64,000 bases of DNA from Pantoea agglomerans (GTDB lineage Bacteria > Pseudomonadota > Gammaproteobacteria > Enterobacterales > Enterobacteriaceae). Location of the stretch: NCBI RefSeq assembly GCF_020149765.1, contig NZ_CP083809.1, forward strand, positions 620,001-684,000, written 5' to 3'. Made by a program: the position numbers and the translations under genes. Shown one piece after another: positions 56,393 to 64,000 of this stretch. Every line of letters begins with the position of its first letter. Position 1 is the first letter of the stretch. The notes under the pieces are model-generated. The model did not search any database. It saw only the letters and a program-made list of their open reading frames with translations, and was not told where the DNA came from.

Positions 56393-56470
56393 GGGCAGTT
56401 TCATTTCGCCCTCTGCGGGCGACCGAGCAGGGCCGGTAGGCGCCGGCCCTGCACCCGCGCCCCGGGCCAG

Positions 56471-56585
56471 CTCACCCGCCCGCTGCGCGGGTCCCTTCGC
56501 TCTGTCAGGATTTCTGACGGACCGGCTGGATTCGCCATTCCTGGCTCATGCCAGCCTCTTCGCGGCATCCCTGCCGCTCGTCCTG
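56471..56585 (-). repeat. structured repeat, copy A
   Basis: On the minus strand: caggacgag, then hairpin gcggca-ggga-tgccgc, then a ctggc/gccag stem, then ccggtccgt, a gtcag/ctgac hairpin, cgaagggacc (pairing with ggtcc) and finally a cccgc/gcggg hairpin. Copy B on the plus strand keeps the fixed blocks caggacgag, ccggtccgt and cgaagggacc in the same order, but has different, still complementary, stems. Confidence 0.65.
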
Positions 56586-56654
56586 AAATCCTTCCTCCGC
56601 TCAGCGGCTGCGATGGCCCCCACACCCCCCGCTGCACGTCCTGACTCTTAAAGA

Positions 56655-56833
56655 CGCAACCTTATCGCTGCAGGCGTGAATCATGTATTCAGACGACACC
56701 GTCGTTAATGAAACCGTAACCTTATCGCTGAAAGCGTGAACCTTGCATACAGACGACACCGTCGTTAATAACAACCGCAACCTTATCGCTGTAAACGCGA
56801 ACCCTACATACAGACAACGCAGCCGTTAATAAA
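56655..56833. repeat. three tandem 60-bp units
   Basis: Units start at 56655, 56715 and 56776 (periods 60 and 61). Shared blocks: gcaaccttatcgctg, gcgtgaa-like, cagacgacaccgtcgttaat. The last block carries the inverted repeat acgac-acc-gtcgt. The third unit is more diverged. Confidence 0.85.
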
Positions 56834-56898
56834 AAACAGGGAAATTACAGGCGGGGCAGTATCAGAGGCATCCGACACGCTGAGGCGCGCACGGCGGC

Positions 56899-57020
56899 CA
56901 GGACGAGCCGACAGGACGTCGGCGAGAGGGAGGGCCAGGCCAGGACGGCCTGTCCCGACCGGTCCGTGCGGCCGACGTAAGCAACGAAGGGACCGCGCGA
57001 AGCGCGGCGTGGAGGCTGCC
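56899..57020 (+). repeat. structured repeat, copy B
   Basis: Plus-strand copy in inverted orientation relative to copy A. Order: caggacgag, hairpin ccgac-aggac-gtcgg, hairpin caggcc-aggac-ggcctg, ccggtccgt (56959), cgaagggacc (56985) and hairpin ccgcgc-gaa-gcgcgg. Fixed blocks match copy A while stems are compensated. Confidence 0.65.
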
Positions 57021-57033
57021 GGAAGCCGGGATT

Positions 57034-57059
57034 GTTAAGGGGCTGGCGAGCCCCTTAAC
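57034..57059. other. perfect hairpin gttaaggggct/agccccttaac
   Basis: 11-bp stem with a ggcg loop, no T-run. Sits in the repeat region shortly after copy B. Confidence 0.75.
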
Positions 57060-57109
57060 ACGCACGCCGGCAGCGGAGCTGCTGAAACTCCCTGCCGCCT
57101 GGCGGGCGG

Positions 57110-57261
57110 AACCCGCTCAGAGCTGTTCGCGCAGCGAACCTGAGTCGCCTGCCCGAAAGAGAAACTGCAATCGGGCGGGAACCCGCTCAGCGCCTGTTCG
57201 CGCAGCGAACCTGAGTCGCCTGCCCGAAAGAGAAACTGCAATCGGGCGGGAACCCGCTCAG
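57110..57261. repeat. two 70-bp tandem units plus partial third
   Basis: Units begin at 57110, 57180 and 57251 with aacccgctcag. They contain the hairpin gttcgc-gca-gcgaac and then cctgagtcgcctgcccgaaagagaaactgcaa-like sequence split by unit boundary. The first two copies are almost identical. They end against the mltC 3' end. Confidence 0.85.
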
Positions 57262-57274
57262 CACCCACTCCCCA

Positions 57275-58354
57275 TCAATAACGCCGATAGCTACGCTGCG
57301 CCGTGCTCACCTTATACAAATAGCGCCGCGACTCCGCAGACGGATGCTGCGTTGTCAGCGTGTTATAAACCTGCCCCGGCGACATATTATTAATAGCGTT
57401 AAAGGCGCGATCCTTATCGCTGGAGAAAACGCGCAGCACGCTGCCCGCGCCGCCGTTGTAGGCGGTGATCACCGCATAGCGACGCGACAGCGGATCCTGA
57501 ATCCCGCCCAGATAGTTGTTTTGCAGCAGCGAAAGATAGGCGGTGCCCGCGTCGATATTATTCTCGGGATCGAGCAGATAGCTGCGGCTCGGCTTGCCCC
57601 ACTTGCCCTTCATGCGGAACACATCCACGCCTGCGGTATGCTGCACCACCTGCATCAGCCCCAGCGCGTCGGAATGGCTGACCGCATAGGGGTTAAAGCT
57701 CGACTCGGTCTGCATAATCGCCAGAATCAGCGAGGCGTCGACGCCGTACTGCTCGGCAGCCTTACGCACCATCGGCAGATATTTGTGCGCACGCTTGTCG
57801 AGGTGGTTTGGCACCATCGGGATGGTAACCGAGTAGATAACATGCAGGCCGGAAACGCGGCGCTGCAGCTTGTTTTGCAGCAGATAATCGGCAAAGTTGC
57901 CCGCGCGGCCCTGCCAGCGAATCGGCTGGCCGGTGTTGTCCAGCACCTGACCGTAGAGCAGCGGCTCTTTGCTGATCACGATATCGTTAGCGTCGGAATA
58001 GAGATCGACATTGCCCGGATCGTCGCCGATCAGCAGCGTGGTCACGATCGCCTGGCGCAGGCTGGCCATCGGATCGGTACCGGAAATGGTTTCAATCGTG
58101 ATGTTACCGCTTTCGAAGTTGATATGGCTGCGGGTGTAATAGTTGTCGCTGTATTTGACGTAATCTTTCGGCCCGGCGATCAGGACTTCGTTGATACCCC
58201 AAATATTCTCGATGTTATGCGCAAACTGGCCCATCAAAATATCGAAGCCGTTGGTGTCCTTTACCCACTCTTCGTGATATTGCGAAGACTTCTTTCCTGA
58301 ACAGGAGACCAGAAGGGGGGCGATCACCAGCAGTGCGAGCAATTTCTTATTCAT
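57275..58354 (-). CDS. mltC: membrane-bound lytic murein transglycosylase C
   Basis: 359 aa lipoprotein: signal [18 protein letters not shown] with lipobox LVSC. Murein-C N-terminal domain, then the SLT domain with catalytic Glu in [18 protein letters not shown] and [17 protein letters not shown]. Cleaves peptidoglycan to anhydromuropeptides at the outer membrane. Followed upstream by yggX with a 57-bp gap. Confidence 0.96.
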   Translation of the reverse strand: MNKKLLALLVIAPLLVSCSGKKSSQYHEEWVKDTNGFDILMGQFAHNIENIWGINEVLIAGPKDYVKYSDNYYTRSHINFESGNITIETISGTDPMASLRQAIVTTLLIGDDPGNVDLYSDANDIVISKEPLLYGQVLDNTGQPIRWQGRAGNFADYLLQNKLQRRVSGLHVIYSVTIPMVPNHLDKRAHKYLPMVRKAAEQYGVDASLILAIMQTESSFNPYAVSHSDALGLMQVVQHTAGVDVFRMKGKWGKPSRSYLLDPENNIDAGTAYLSLLQNNYLGGIQDPLSRRYAVITAYNGGAGSVLRVFSSDKDRAFNAINNMSPGQVYNTLTTQHPSAESRRYLYKVSTAQRSYRRY

Positions 58355-58411
58355 TGTAAATACGTGCCTGACCCGGAAAAGAGAGGGGCCTCAACGCTGA
58401 GGCCCTAAAAT

Positions 58412-58684
58412 TTATGCTTCTGGCGGCGTATAGCCTTCGATGTGGACCTCTTTGCCTTCAAACAGGAAATTCACCATCTCCTTCTCCAGCACCTTGCGGT
58501 CTTCCGGGTTCATCATGTTGAGCTTCTTCTCGTTGATCAACATGGTCTGTTTGGCCATCCACTTCTGCCAGGCCTCTTTGGAGATTTCATTGTAAATGCG
58601 TTTGCCCAGTTCGCCCGGGTAAAGCTGGAAATCCTGGCCTTCAGCATCGCGTTGCAGGAAGGTGCAAAAAATTGTGCGGCTCAT
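58412..58684 (-). CDS. yggX: Fe(II)-trafficking / oxidative-damage protection protein
   Basis: 90 aa: [42 protein letters not shown], the conserved YggX N-terminus with its single Cys. Protects Fe-S clusters and supports MutY. Its ATG overlaps the mutY TAA by 1 nt, a coupled pair. Confidence 0.95.
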   Translation of the reverse strand: MSRTIFCTFLQRDAEGQDFQLYPGELGKRIYNEISKEAWQKWMAKQTMLINEKKLNMMNPEDRKVLEKEMVNFLFEGKEVHIEGYTPPEA

Positions 58685-59766
58685 TACTTTTCCTCTTCAA
58701 TCTCATGCCGGTGCAGGGCCAGCTGTTGCGGGTGACGCAGCTCGTTCAGAAGCCGCTCAACCGGCGCCGCCAGCCCCACTGACGGCGGCTGGGCTAAGTT
58801 ATACCAGAGACCGCCTGGTTCATCCATCGCCGCCCCGACAGATGACCACGATAGCCACATTGGCACGATATCCAGATGGAAATGGCTGAAGGTATGACGA
58901 AACGCGGTTAGCTGCTGTGGCTTTGCATCGATACCGCGCGCCCGCAGCCAGTCGTGCAGCGCATCCTCAGTGGGGAACTGCGGGAAGCAGAACAGACCGC
59001 CCCATAATCCCACAGGCGGACGCTGCTCCAGCCAGACCTCATCGCCATCCTGCAACAGCAAAAACCAGCCGCTGCGCTCCGGCAGGATCTGCTTCGGCTT
59101 TTTGCCGGGATAGCTCGCCTGGCTGTTGTTGGCGTAAGCGACGCAGCCGCTGTTAAGCGGACAGATATCGCATTTGGGCTTTGAGCGGGTACAGACCAGC
59201 GCGCCAAGATCCATCATCGCCTGGTTAAACTGGCTGACGCCCTCGGCTGGCGTAACCTCTTCGCTAATCTGCCACAGCCGCTTCTCTACCTCTTTTTTGC
59301 CCGGCCAGCCGCCCACCGCATAGCAGCGCGCCAGCACGCGCTTTACGTTGCCGTCGAGGATCGGGAAGTGCTGGCCGAGCGACAGCGACAGCACCGCGCC
59401 TGCGGTGGAGCGGCCAACGCCAGGCAGCGCCGCAACCTCATCGAAGCTGCGCGGGAACTCGCCCTGATGCTGGTCGACGATCTGCTTCGCCGCCTTATGC
59501 AGGTTGCGCGCGCGGGCGTAGTAGCCCAGCCCGGTCCAGAGGTGCAGCACCTCGTCGATCGGCGCGGCGGCCAGATCGGCAACGGCAGGAAAGCGCGCCA
59601 TAAAGCGTTCGAAATAGGGAATAACGGTGGCGACCTGGGTCTGCTGCAGCATGACTTCTGAGAGCCATACTTTATAAGGCGTTTTCTCCTGCTGCCACGG
59701 CAGGGTCTTGCGGCCAAAGCGCTGATACCAGTCCAGCACCTGTTGCGCGAACTGCGGCGCTTGCAT
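58684..59766 (-). CDS. mutY: adenine DNA glycosylase
   Basis: 360 aa from ATG 59766 ([18 protein letters not shown]); ATG 59769 adds one Met and ATG 59820 adds 18 non-conserved residues. HhH-GPD fold: [18 protein letters not shown], catalytic Asp in [13 protein letters not shown], the 4Fe-4S loop CX6CX2CX5C ([17 protein letters not shown]) and the MutT-like C-terminal domain. Removes A from A:8-oxoG. First of mutY-yggX-mltC. Confidence 0.96.
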   Translation of the reverse strand: MQAPQFAQQVLDWYQRFGRKTLPWQQEKTPYKVWLSEVMLQQTQVATVIPYFERFMARFPAVADLAAAPIDEVLHLWTGLGYYARARNLHKAAKQIVDQHQGEFPRSFDEVAALPGVGRSTAGAVLSLSLGQHFPILDGNVKRVLARCYAVGGWPGKKEVEKRLWQISEEVTPAEGVSQFNQAMMDLGALVCTRSKPKCDICPLNSGCVAYANNSQASYPGKKPKQILPERSGWFLLLQDGDEVWLEQRPPVGLWGGLFCFPQFPTEDALHDWLRARGIDAKPQQLTAFRHTFSHFHLDIVPMWLSWSSVGAAMDEPGGLWYNLAQPPSVGLAAPVERLLNELRHPQQLALHRHEIEEEK

Positions 59767-59923
59767 CATAAGAAGGAAATTTTCCGTGATTACTCTACAC
59801 TCAGGCAGGCATTCCAGCACAGGCGCGGCCCCGGTGTAAACCTGAAGATTGCAAGGGCTTGCTTCTGCTAATTAACTTTGCATAATGCGCCTTTCCCAAA
59901 CAGGCTACTCAGCAGGCTACAAC

Positions 59924-60643
59924 ATGATTAATGACGTCATCACTCCGGAATTTGATGAGAACGGGCGGCCACTGCGCCGTATTCGCAGTTTTGTGCGCCG
60001 CCAGGGGCGTCTGACAAAAGGACAGCAGCTGGCGCTCGACCAATACTGGCCGGAGATGGGCGTTGAGTTTCAACCCGAGCCGCTGGATCTGACGGGCCTG
60101 TTTGGCCGCGACGCGCCGGTGGTGCTGGAGATCGGCTTCGGCATGGGCGCTTCGCTGGTGACGATGGCGCAGAACAATCCGCAGCAGAACTTCCTCGGCA
60201 TCGAAGTACACGCGCCGGGCGTGGGTGCCTGTCTCGCGTCCGCAAAAGAGGCGAACGTTGAGAACCTGCGCGTGATGTGTCACGACGCGGTGGAAGTGCT
60301 GGAGAAGATGATCCCCGATAATTCGCTGCGTATGGTGCAGCTTTTCTTTCCCGATCCCTGGCATAAAGCGCGTCACAACAAGCGCCGCATCGTGCAGACG
60401 CCTTTCGCCGAGCTGGTGATGCGCAAGCTGAAGCTGGGCGGCGTTTTCCATATGGCGACCGACTGGGAAGCCTACGCTGAACATATGCTGGAAGTAATGA
60501 ACAGCATCGACGGCTACAAGAATCAGTCGGAAACCCAGGACTATGTGCCGCGTCCGGAGACGCGTCCACTGACCAAATTCGAGCAGCGCGGGCAGCGACT
60601 GGGCCACGGCGTTTGGGACTTAATGTTTGAGAGGATTAAATAA
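59924..60643 (+). CDS. trmB: tRNA (guanine-N7)-methyltransferase
   Basis: 239 aa from ATG 59924 ([20 protein letters not shown]), which matches the E. coli start; ATG 59885 would add 13 non-conserved residues. SAM site [12 protein letters not shown], and [20 protein letters not shown]. Methylates G46 of tRNA. Its stop overlaps the yggL start by 1 nt. Confidence 0.96.
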   Translation: MINDVITPEFDENGRPLRRIRSFVRRQGRLTKGQQLALDQYWPEMGVEFQPEPLDLTGLFGRDAPVVLEIGFGMGASLVTMAQNNPQQNFLGIEVHAPGVGACLASAKEANVENLRVMCHDAVEVLEKMIPDNSLRMVQLFFPDPWHKARHNKRRIVQTPFAELVMRKLKLGGVFHMATDWEAYAEHMLEVMNSIDGYKNQSETQDYVPRPETRPLTKFEQRGQRLGHGVWDLMFERIK

Positions 60644-60969
60644 TGGCCACACATCGCAGCCGTCGTTTACGTAAAAAACTGCATATCGACGAGTTTCAGG
60701 AGCTGGGCTTCTCGGTCGCCTGGCGCTTCGCCGACAACACCTCGGAGCAGGAGATTGATAAAACCGTCGACGATTTTATCAACGAAGTCATTGCGCCCAA
60801 CGGGCTGGCCTATGACGGCAGCGGCTATCTGGTGTGGGAAGGACTGGTTTGCCTGCAGAAGACTGGCAAATGCACCGACGAGCACCGCGAGCTGGTGCGC
60901 AAGTGGCTGGAAGATCGTCAGCTGAGTGATGTTCAGGTTACCGAACTTTTCGACGTCTGGTGGGACTAA
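60643..60969 (+). CDS. yggL: YggL family protein (DUF469)
   Basis: 108 aa. Conserved N-terminus RRLRKKLHIDEFQELGF and C-terminal LEDRQLSDVQVTELFDVWWD. Ribosome-associated small protein family; exact role uncertain. Overlaps trmB by 1 nt. Confidence 0.93.
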   Translation: MATHRSRRLRKKLHIDEFQELGFSVAWRFADNTSEQEIDKTVDDFINEVIAPNGLAYDGSGYLVWEGLVCLQKTGKCTDEHRELVRKWLEDRQLSDVQVTELFDVWWD

Positions 60970-61137
60970 GTTCCGTATCGGCCTGGCTGGCTGGCGCTCC
61001 TGACGCCGGGCAGTGCTCGCCTTCCTCACGTACTTCAGTACGCTGCGGAGGCTGTGCGCTGGCCGTCGCCAGTCGCGCTGCGCCGCCGACGGCCGACCTG
61101 TCATTACCGCGGCTGGTTCAATTGTTAGGGAGAGATT
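60970..61137. other. yggL-yggN intergenic region with two inverted repeats
   Basis: A long imperfect hairpin spans 61011-61061, with the perfect core cgtact/agtacg. A second hairpin pairs ggccgtcg (61061) with cgacggcc (61087). The first resembles dispersed palindromic repeats known from enterobacterial intergenic regions. Confidence 0.55.
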
Positions 61138-61851
61138 ATGGTTCGTAAAACGCTTATCGCCGCGCTGCTGCTGGCAGCGACGCAGGCGCAGGCTGCCTGG
61201 GAGTGCAGCGTCAAACCGCAGGATGACGTGATCATCAAGCCGCAAAGCGTGCAGGTGGTCGGCGCGAACGGCAACCTGGAGATCTCCCCGCAGGGCGATG
61301 TGCAGCTTAACGGCCAGAAAGTGGCGGTGAATAACGCGCAGCGTCAGCAGGCTATCGACTACCAGAATGCGCTGCGCCGCGATCTGCCGTGGATCGATAG
61401 CGGAGCCTCGTCGCGCCTGGAGAAGGGCCGCGTGGCGCTGGATAAGGTTATCGTCGAGAAGCTTGGCGCCGACAGCAACGTGCGCAACCGCCTGACCACC
61501 CTTAACGGTCAGCTGAAGCAGCAGATGAACCGCATTATCGAACACCGCGACGACGGCCTGACCTTTCATCATCAGGCGATCGACCAGGTGCGCGCCGACG
61601 GCGAACGTCTGGTGCAGAGCACCATGGGCGGCGTGCTGCAGGACAGTCTGAACGAGATGGGCAGCAAGCAGGCGAGCGGCAGCAACCCGCTGCAGGCGAT
61701 TATGGGCAATCTGGGCGGTCTGCAGCAGTCGATTCAGGCGGAGTGGAGCAATCAGGAGCAGGACTTCAAAAACTTCGGCCAGGAAGTCTGTAATCGCGTT
61801 ATTAGCCTGGAAGATCGGCGCAAGAAGCTGGTCGGCAGCGTGAAGTCGTAA
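61138..61851 (+). CDS. yggN: YggN family periplasmic protein (DUF2884)
   Basis: 237 aa. Signal peptide MVRKTLIAALLLAATQAQAA. Mature protein rich in Gln/Asn/Asp with an antiparallel coiled middle (KLGADSNVRNRLTTLNGQLKQQMNRI). Function unknown. Third member of trmB-yggL-yggN; gggagag before the ATG. Confidence 0.92.
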   Translation: MVRKTLIAALLLAATQAQAAWECSVKPQDDVIIKPQSVQVVGANGNLEISPQGDVQLNGQKVAVNNAQRQQAIDYQNALRRDLPWIDSGASSRLEKGRVALDKVIVEKLGADSNVRNRLTTLNGQLKQQMNRIIEHRDDGLTFHHQAIDQVRADGERLVQSTMGGVLQDSLNEMGSKQASGSNPLQAIMGNLGGLQQSIQAEWSNQEQDFKNFGQEVCNRVISLEDRRKKLVGSVKS

Positions 61852-61893
61852 AGGCAGCGGCGCGCTTGTGGGTTTCAGGCGCGCCTTGCGGGG

Positions 61894-62139
61894 TTACTCG
61901 TTGCCCCACTGATTAAGAAACTCAGCGATCTCGTCAATACGCTGGGCGTCGATGCCCGCTTCGACAGCCATCTCTTGCTGCGCCTCTTCGCTGATTTCCT
62001 CATTATTCATCAGGCGCGTAATCAGCAGCTGGAAATAGTGCGCCAGCGAATCGCGTTCCGATTCGCCAACCGGCTTGTCACTCTCCGTCGCATACTCATC
62101 CGCAACGTCATAATATTTGATCGGTATTTCACTGTTCAT
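61894..62139 (-). CDS. ymjA: YmjA family small protein (DUF2543)
   Basis: 81 aa closely resembling E. coli Ymj[16 protein letters not shown] ... [25 protein letters not shown] ... [11 protein letters not shown]. Acidic, cytosolic, no known function. Convergent with yggN. Confidence 0.88.
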   Translation of the reverse strand: MNSEIPIKYYDVADEYATESDKPVGESERDSLAHYFQLLITRLMNNEEISEEAQQEMAVEAGIDAQRIDEIAEFLNQWGNE

Positions 62140-62190
62140 AAAGCGTCTCCAGGATAATGCCTGTGTAGGTGAAGGGCACGCTGCGCTGTT

Positions 62191-62667
62191 TCAGACGTTA
62201 AGCATTTTCGCCGTGGCATCTATGTCGATCTCATCTTCCGAGAAGATCAGCGTGGTGCCCTGGAAAGTGGTGATCGCCAGCTTTTTCACCACGCGCATTT
62301 CGCCAGGCTTGATCTCGCTTTTTGGCCTGATGTTATTCAGCAGCGAGCCGACAGAGAGCACGGTGTTCTCTTTATCGATACGGGTATCTGCCGGCACCTC
62401 TTCGCTGAAGACCACAAAAGATTTGATCGCGGTAAGCTTGATGCGCTCGCCAGCGATAAAGATATATTTGCTCTCTGGGACCACTTTCACCGCATAGGCT
62501 GACAGCCCCTTGCTGTTGGTGGTGGGTTCGAAGGTTACCGCCGCATTCTTTTTGATCAGCTCAGGGTTGGCGACCTTGATCACATGAAAATAGCGGTTGT
62601 CGCCGTTTTCATCTTTGATAAATCCAAAACCCTTGTCCTGAAACCAGGTTGTGATCGTTCCGTTCAT
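62191..62667 (-). CDS. cold-shock-domain protein with C-terminal extension
   Basis: 158 aa from ATG 62667 (MNGTITTWFQDKGFGFIKDE). RNP1-like motif DKGFGFIKDENGDNRYFHV, then a non-CSD extension of about 90 residues (SKYIFIAGERIKLTAIKSF...). Larger than a CspA-type protein. Upstream in-frame ATG at 62835 is ignored because the intervening sequence is not conserved in character. Confidence 0.85.
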   Translation of the reverse strand: MNGTITTWFQDKGFGFIKDENGDNRYFHVIKVANPELIKKNAAVTFEPTTNSKGLSAYAVKVVPESKYIFIAGERIKLTAIKSFVVFSEEVPADTRIDKENTVLSVGSLLNNIRPKSEIKPGEMRVVKKLAITTFQGTTLIFSEDEIDIDATAKMLNV

Positions 62668-62924
62668 CGCCGTTACCGCCTGTTTAATCGTTAATCTACT
62701 CAGTTTTTGCAGCGCGCAGTGTAAAGCACAATGGCTGTGCCGACTACGGCTTTGGGGTAAGTGTGGATGATAAATTTCGCGGCTGCGAGGGGAGAGCGGA
62801 CAGCGCTGGGAAAACAGATATAAAAAAACCCGCACGGGGCGGGTTTATTCATTATCAGCGGCGCTTAGCTGCTCAGGCTTTTGCCTTCATCGCTGTTCCA
62901 GGCGTCGCTGATAACGGGCGCGTC

Positions 62925-63137
62925 TTACAGCGCGGTGACGTTGCCGGCAGCAGGGCCTTTAGCACCATTTTCAATGGTGAAAGAGACTTTCTGGCCTTCG
63001 TCGAGAGTTTTGTAGCTGTCGCTCTGAATTGCAGAGAAGTGTACGAATACATCTTTGCTGCCGTCGTCCGGAGTGATGAAGCCGAAACCTTTGTCAGAGT
63101 TGAACCATTTTACTAAACCAGTCATTTTGTTAGACAT
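62925..63137 (-). CDS. CspA-family cold-shock protein
   Basis: 70 aa: [38 protein letters not shown], with RNP1 KGFGFI and RNP2 VFVHF. Nucleic-acid chaperone. taagga upstream of the ATG. The 165-nt leader (63138-63302) carries a cspA-type cold box, so this is a cold-induced member rather than CspC/CspE. Confidence 0.93.
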   Translation of the reverse strand: MSNKMTGLVKWFNSDKGFGFITPDDGSKDVFVHFSAIQSDSYKTLDEGQKVSFTIENGAKGPAAGNVTAL

Positions 63138-63302
63138 AGATATTTCCTTAATTTATGAGCCACTAAAAGCGGCAGAGATGGCCTGAGAATTACTTATGGG
63201 GCGCTTAGGAGGAGGCTCACGAAGAAGGGTATCTTTGGATAACACTTGAACTGAGGACTGCTTTACTAAAACTGCTTTCATAAGGTCTGTATTCCAAACC
63301 GA
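63138..63302 (-). promoter_or_regulatory. cspA-type 5' leader with cold box
   Basis: Minus-strand ggtttggaatacagacc at 63300-63284 parallels the start of the E. coli cspA leader (ggtttgacgtacagacc), followed by tatgaaagcag, similar to cspA attaaagcag. Leader length (about 165 nt) also matches. Such leaders refold with temperature to control translation. Confidence 0.75.
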
Positions 63303-63308
63303 TGGCGC

Positions 63309-63338
63309 TATTAAGCCACAGGGAATGCGAACTGGCAA
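63309..63338 (-). promoter_or_regulatory. promoter of the cspA-like gene
   Basis: -35 ttgcca (63338-63333), 18-nt spacer, -10 ttaata (63314-63309), with transcription expected near 63302, just at the cold-box start. Confidence 0.6.
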
Positions 63339-63548
63339 CATTTATATTAATTTATTTTAACCACTTATACACCTGGACGGCTGCATGGATAGCTGCTGCG
63401 GCTCACAATTCCGGCTGAATCAGAGATTCAGGCGTCTCGCTGAGATGGTAGCCAGTTCACAACTCTGGCCTTAGCCAGCCGCGGGTGCCCTGCCTGCGTG
63501 CTAGTCTTGCCGGATGCCGCGCCCCCGTTCCTCTTTATAACAGGTTGT

Positions 63549-64000
63549 ATGAAACGCAGATTGCCTTTCCAGGTAAAACTCTTTCTCTCGCTGGTGCTGT
63601 TTTCCTGCCTGCTGCTGGCGCTGCAGGGCGTTATCCTGTTTCATTTTATCGATCGGCAGCTGCATCACGATCTGGGGCAGCGCGCGCGGGTACAGGCGAG
63701 CGTGATCGCGCTAATGCCCGGCCTGGCGGAAAAGGTGGCGAGCCGCGATATTGCGGGCATCGCCCGGCTGATCCAGCCGCTGCGCGATCAAAGCGACGCC
63801 AGCTATATCGTGATCGGCGACGCGCGCGAGCAGCATCTCTACCATTCTGAATCGCCCGAGCGCATTAATCTGCCGCTGATTGGCGGCGATAATGGCGAGG
63901 TGCTACAGGGGAAAACCATTATTTCGGTGCGTAAGGGCGGTATCGGCGTGTCGCTGCGCAGCAAAGCCCCTGTTTTTGATGCGCACCATCAGGTTATCGG
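63549..64000 (+). CDS. two-component sensor histidine kinase, CitA/DcuS type (N-terminal part)
   Basis: 150 codons before the window ends. ATG 63549 opens MKRRLPFQVKLFLSLVLFSC. A transmembrane helix at about 9-31 precedes a periplasmic PAS-like (Cache/PDC) domain, with the DLGQRARVQASVIALMPGLAEKV and SYIVIGDAREQHLYHSESPERI blocks typical of carboxylate sensors such as DcuS, CitA and DpiB. The kinase part lies outside the window. Ligand unknown. Confidence 0.8.
   Translation, partial: MKRRLPFQVKLFLSLVLFSCLLLALQGVILFHFIDRQLHHDLGQRARVQASVIALMPGLAEKVASRDIAGIARLIQPLRDQSDASYIVIGDAREQHLYHSESPERINLPLIGGDNGEVLQGKTIISVRKGGIGVSLRSKAPVFDAHHQVI

Noticed and set aside
56401..56637. 78-codon minus-strand frame in the repeat region
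   Set aside because: Coincides with structured repeat copy A; codons follow hairpins, no family signal.
56200..57261. CRISPR or coding repeats in the speC-mltC gap
   Set aside because: Repeat lengths vary, palindromes differ, and no spacer pattern, cas gene or ribosome-binding site is present.
63153..63341. 62-codon minus-strand frame upstream of the cspA-like gene
   Set aside because: Falls in the promoter and untranslated leader with the cold box.

Overview
The window is a chromosomal segment of a gamma-proteobacterium of the Enterobacterales. Protein similarity to E. coli/Salmonella is high for the core genes, third codon positions are strongly G/C, and two E. coli neighbourhoods are recognisable: prfC-osmY-ytjA-yjjU-yjjV-deoCABD and speC-(nupG)-mltC-yggX-mutY-trmB-yggL-yggN. 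The accessory genes between these blocks (GH31 cassette, CioAB, second PBP2, hmu haem locus) fit an Erwiniaceae member such as Pantoea, Mixta or Erwinia. That placement is inference; no rRNA is present to settle it.

Layout. 0.3-3.2 kb: a large PAS-GGDEF-EAL cyclic-di-GMP protein with three tandem near-identical PAS units. 3.2-8.1 kb: a divergent LacI-type regulator, MFS transporter and GH31 glycosidase cassette. 8.4-11.6 kb: ferritin, then YjiH/YjiG and an M20 amidohydrolase. 11.8-21.1 kb: prfC, osmY, ytjA, yjjU, yjjV and the deo operon with CRP-type sites; yjjW and yjjI of E. coli are absent. 21.3-24.5 kb: a stand-alone PBP2 paralogue and a soluble PAS-PAS-MCP protein. 24.7-26.4 kb: tRNA-Phe followed by 3.4 copies of a 168-bp repeat containing the tRNA 3' tail and terminator, then a type-44-like polymorphic toxin gene broken by TGA and a possible immunity gene. 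26.4-38.5 kb: mixed metabolic and regulatory genes (MFS/TetR, MBL protein, diguanylate cyclase, alpha/beta hydrolase, KGG stress protein, SsuA-like protein, TreF, an OYE reductase, QorB/HxlR). 39.2-41.8 kb: CioAB oxidase with a DUF2474 subunit. 42.4-51.9 kb: Rob-like regulator and an iron/haem block (YqjH, YqjI, TonB receptor, HmuSTUV). 52-56.2 kb: CinA-like amidase, AcuI and SpeC. 56.2-57.3 kb: gene-free repeat-rich DNA where E. coli has nupG. 57.3-64 kb: mltC-yggX-mutY, trmB-yggL-yggN, ymjA, two cold-shock-domain genes and a truncated sensor kinase.

How the parts work together: deoCABD degrades deoxynucleosides. YqjH, the TonB receptor and HmuSTUV form an iron/haem acquisition group; two of its promoters pair a Fur-like box with a shared taagata-type palindrome. 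CioAB supplies a cyanide-tolerant quinol oxidase. Three genes carry cyclic-di-GMP or PAS/MCP signalling domains.

Notable observations: (i) a dispersed inverted-repeat element (about 8.2-8.4 and 42.05-42.16 kb) whose variable ends stay complementary; (ii) two inverted, diverged copies of a structured repeat with compensated stems in the speC-mltC gap; (iii) treF apparently starting at AUU behind a perfect AGGAGG; (iv) the TGA-interrupted toxin gene beside tRNA-Phe; (v) a short upstream ORF and hairpin overlapping the yjjU ribosome-binding site. All function calls come from reading the sequence and from memory of families; no database search was run.
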